Shown piece by piece: positions 5,535 to 7,160 of a DNA stretch of 7,160 bases. Both the position numbers and the translations under genes were made by a program. The DNA is taken from contig CAMWTF010000124.1 of NCBI GenBank assembly GCA_947177105.1, forward strand, positions 1 to 7,160. The letters are read 5' to 3'. This DNA comes from an uncultured Lachnospiraceae bacterium. GTDB taxonomy: Bacteria > Bacillota > Clostridia > Lachnospirales > Lachnospiraceae. Within the stretch, counting starts at the first letter, position 1. Each line of letters opens with the position of its first letter. The notes beneath the pieces were generated by a model, which made no database searches, was not told the origin of the DNA, and saw only the letters and a list, made by a program, of their open reading frames with translations.

Positions 5535-7148
5535 TTACGAATTGTCGGCGGTTGTGCGGTACATGAACACTGCCAGAGGCTCATCCGTGTCAGGCAGACG
5601 CAGCGCGTTGCTGTCCAGGGCACATTTGCCGAGCAGCCCCACCGTGTCAAAGAACAAGAGTTTGCCGATGACATCGGGAATCAGTCCTGCCACGCTCTGA
5701 GGGGCATGGTTTTGGAGAAGTGTCTGTCCCAGAGAGACCATCTGTTCATACAGATCCGCCATAGCCTGGATCTGGGGCTCCAGCAGAGCCTCCGTCTTTG
5801 ACAGCTGTGCCTGGTCGAAGATCACATATTTTTCGGATCCGGAGTAGATGGAGTCGCTGATAGTCTGCACAGGATGCCGGAGATAGCGATTTTTAAGGGG
5901 CAGAATGCCAAAGTCCGCAAAAGACGCGGCATAGTCCCCATTGATGCGGGAGTATCCGGCAAAGCCATAGGCTTTATAGGGGCTGTCAACTTCCGAATAG
6001 GCCCTTCCTACGTTGATGCCGGTAGCATCCGCGTAGAGGGGGTGGTAGGTATACTGTCCAATATGGCGTCCGTCAAAAAGGTTGTGTCCTCTGTGTATCA
6101 CCAGCCAAAACAGCGGCCAAAGCAGCCGTTCATCCTCCATGCCTGCGCCGCGGAAACATATTTCCCGCAGCGGGGCAAGCTGGCGGCGCAGATCGTCCAA
6201 AATCTCCGTGAGCCGTTCGGTGCAGAGGGGTGTCAGCCGTTCGTACAATTCTCCCATGTACTCTTCGGTGAAGATGATCATATTAGTCTGGTAGCGGTCC
6301 CTGCCGGAAGGCTGCTGTATTGTGGACGAGGCATTGAGGGAACTGGGGCCTTTATCAGAGCCCATGGTGTTCCCTGATCCGGATTCGCTCTTTGCAGGCA
6401 GTATGCTCAGTAATCCGTATCTGACCAGCAGGGCTGTCTCATCTTCCAGATAGGCGGCGGGCACTCCCAATTCCAGGGCCAACTCCCGGACAGTCACCGG
6501 AGAGTAGTAGGCGCTGAGCAGGATGTTGCCGGGCAGCAGGCGGTTAAAAAGGCTTCTGTATTCCGGATTATAGCTGCCGGAAAAAAGGGGGCTAAAGCTA
6601 AATTTGGCGGGACTGTAACTCTTTGTTCCATATTCTCTTTCCATTCCGATACCTTCTTTCAGTAGTCTCCTGGTTTTAAACAGGTAATATTTGGTCATAT
6701 TCAGAGAAATTCCCAGCTTTTGGGCGGTCTCCTGGCAGGAGAGACCCTGAAAATAATAGCAGAGGGTGCATTCCCGGTACTCTCGGGACAGCAGGGACAG
6801 TTCCCGGCGCAGTTTTGTAATCTGATCCAGCTTGTCCTCTTTAAGAACCAGATCCTCCGCAAAATCCTCCTGGCTGGCCAATTGCTCCAGAGTGTCCTGG
6901 GGCAGAGGATCCAGGGTGTGTCTGTTCTTTTTGCGCAGGAATTTCTTGTAGGTGTTCCCGGCAATGGACCAGACGAAGCCATAGAGAGCCGTCTCGTCCC
7001 GCAGTCGGGAGGCGTTGGAGAGCAGAGCCAGCAGGATATCCCCGGCCAGATCCTCCGCGTCCTCCCGATTTGAAACACGGGAGAGGGCATAGGCGTAAAT
7101 GGTTTTCATATTTTCTTCCGCGAAGGCGGAAACCTGATTTTGCTTCAT
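5535..7148 (-). CDS. Sigma-70 family (ECF-like) RNA polymerase sigma factor with large C-terminal extension
   Basis: This 537-residue protein should direct RNA polymerase to specific promoters. Residues about 9-76 match sigma region 2 (AEDLAGDILLALL, then the Trp-containing FVWSIAGNTYKKF that contacts the -10 element). Residues about 110-166 match region 4, with the helix-turn-helix around SCQETAQKLGISLNMTKYYL. Regions 1 and 3 are absent, as in ECF factors, which usually end near 160-200 residues. Here about 370 residues follow. A second helix-turn-helix-like segment (VTVRELALELGV, 218-229, running to about 250) resembles a winged helix. A Ser/Gly-rich linker (252-285) follows, then a mixed helical domain (about 286-537) that I cannot assign, with no clear membrane segment. 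The start is supported by AAAGGAA at 7153-7159, just before ATG; the frame remains open to the edge, so an earlier start is not excluded. It converges on leuS. The C-terminal part may sense a signal or control the sigma activity in cis, in place of a separate anti-sigma factor; this is inference. Confidence 0.85.
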   Translation of the reverse strand: MKQNQVSAFAEENMKTIYAYALSRVSNREDAEDLAGDILLALLSNASRLRDETALYGFVWSIAGNTYKKFLRKKNRHTLDPLPQDTLEQLASQEDFAEDLVLKEDKLDQITKLRRELSLLSREYRECTLCYYFQGLSCQETAQKLGISLNMTKYYLFKTRRLLKEGIGMEREYGTKSYSPAKFSFSPLFSGSYNPEYRSLFNRLLPGNILLSAYYSPVTVRELALELGVPAAYLEDETALLVRYGLLSILPAKSESGSGNTMGSDKGPSSLNASSTIQQPSGRDRYQTNMIIFTEEYMGELYERLTPLCTERLTEILDDLRRQLAPLREICFRGAGMEDERLLWPLFWLVIHRGHNLFDGRHIGQYTYHPLYADATGINVGRAYSEVDSPYKAYGFAGYSRINGDYAASFADFGILPLKNRYLRHPVQTISDSIYSGSEKYVIFDQAQLSKTEALLEPQIQAMADLYEQMVSLGQTLLQNHAPQSVAGLIPDVIGKLLFFDTVGLLGKCALDSNALRLPDTDEPLAVFMYRTTADNS

Positions 7149-7160
7149 GTGGTTCCTTTC

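Noticed and set aside
5874..6377. A 167-codon open frame on the plus strand opposite the sigma-factor gene.
   Set aside because: It is fully antisense to the sigma extension, whose frame is continuous with recognisable sigma regions 2 and 4. It has no promoter or Shine-Dalgarno support.

Overview
The window looks like chromosomal DNA of a Clostridia-type Firmicute, possibly Lachnospiraceae. This is inferred from purine-rich Shine-Dalgarno sites, well-formed SigA-type promoters with 17-bp spacers, strong intrinsic terminators, the style of the EF-G and LeuRS proteins, and a GC content of about 50-62% in the lines I counted. No species call is justified from this alone.

Layout. Positions 1-293 hold the 3' end of an AT-rich gene (about 27% GC by hand count) that runs off the left edge and that I cannot identify. 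Positions 294-550 (257 bases) hold what looks like a decayed minus-strand gene tail with its own terminator, followed by the promoter and leader of the next gene. Positions 551-2644 encode an EF-G-like translational GTPase of the variant (EF-G2-like) branch, closed by a strong terminator. A separate promoter then drives leuS (2844-5378), encoding leucyl-tRNA synthetase, which ends in a 15-bp perfect hairpin with a T-tract. Converging on that hairpin from the right is a minus-strand gene (5535-7148) for a sigma-70 family factor with ECF-like regions 2 and 4 and a C-terminal extension of about 370 residues.

How the genes relate. The EF-G paralogue and LeuRS both serve translation and lie on the same strand, but a terminator and a new promoter between them mark them as two transcription units. 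The sigma factor is a regulator transcribed convergently, and its targets and partner genes are not visible. The left end looks like the edge of an accessory or degraded island next to housekeeping genes.

The most unusual items are the sigma factor with a second predicted DNA-binding helix-turn-helix and a large unassigned C-terminal domain, the substituted GTPase motifs of the EF-G paralogue, and a leuS leader too short to hold the T-box riboswitch common on Firmicute aminoacyl-tRNA synthetase genes. I found no clear defence system, CRISPR array, intact mobile element or RNA gene.
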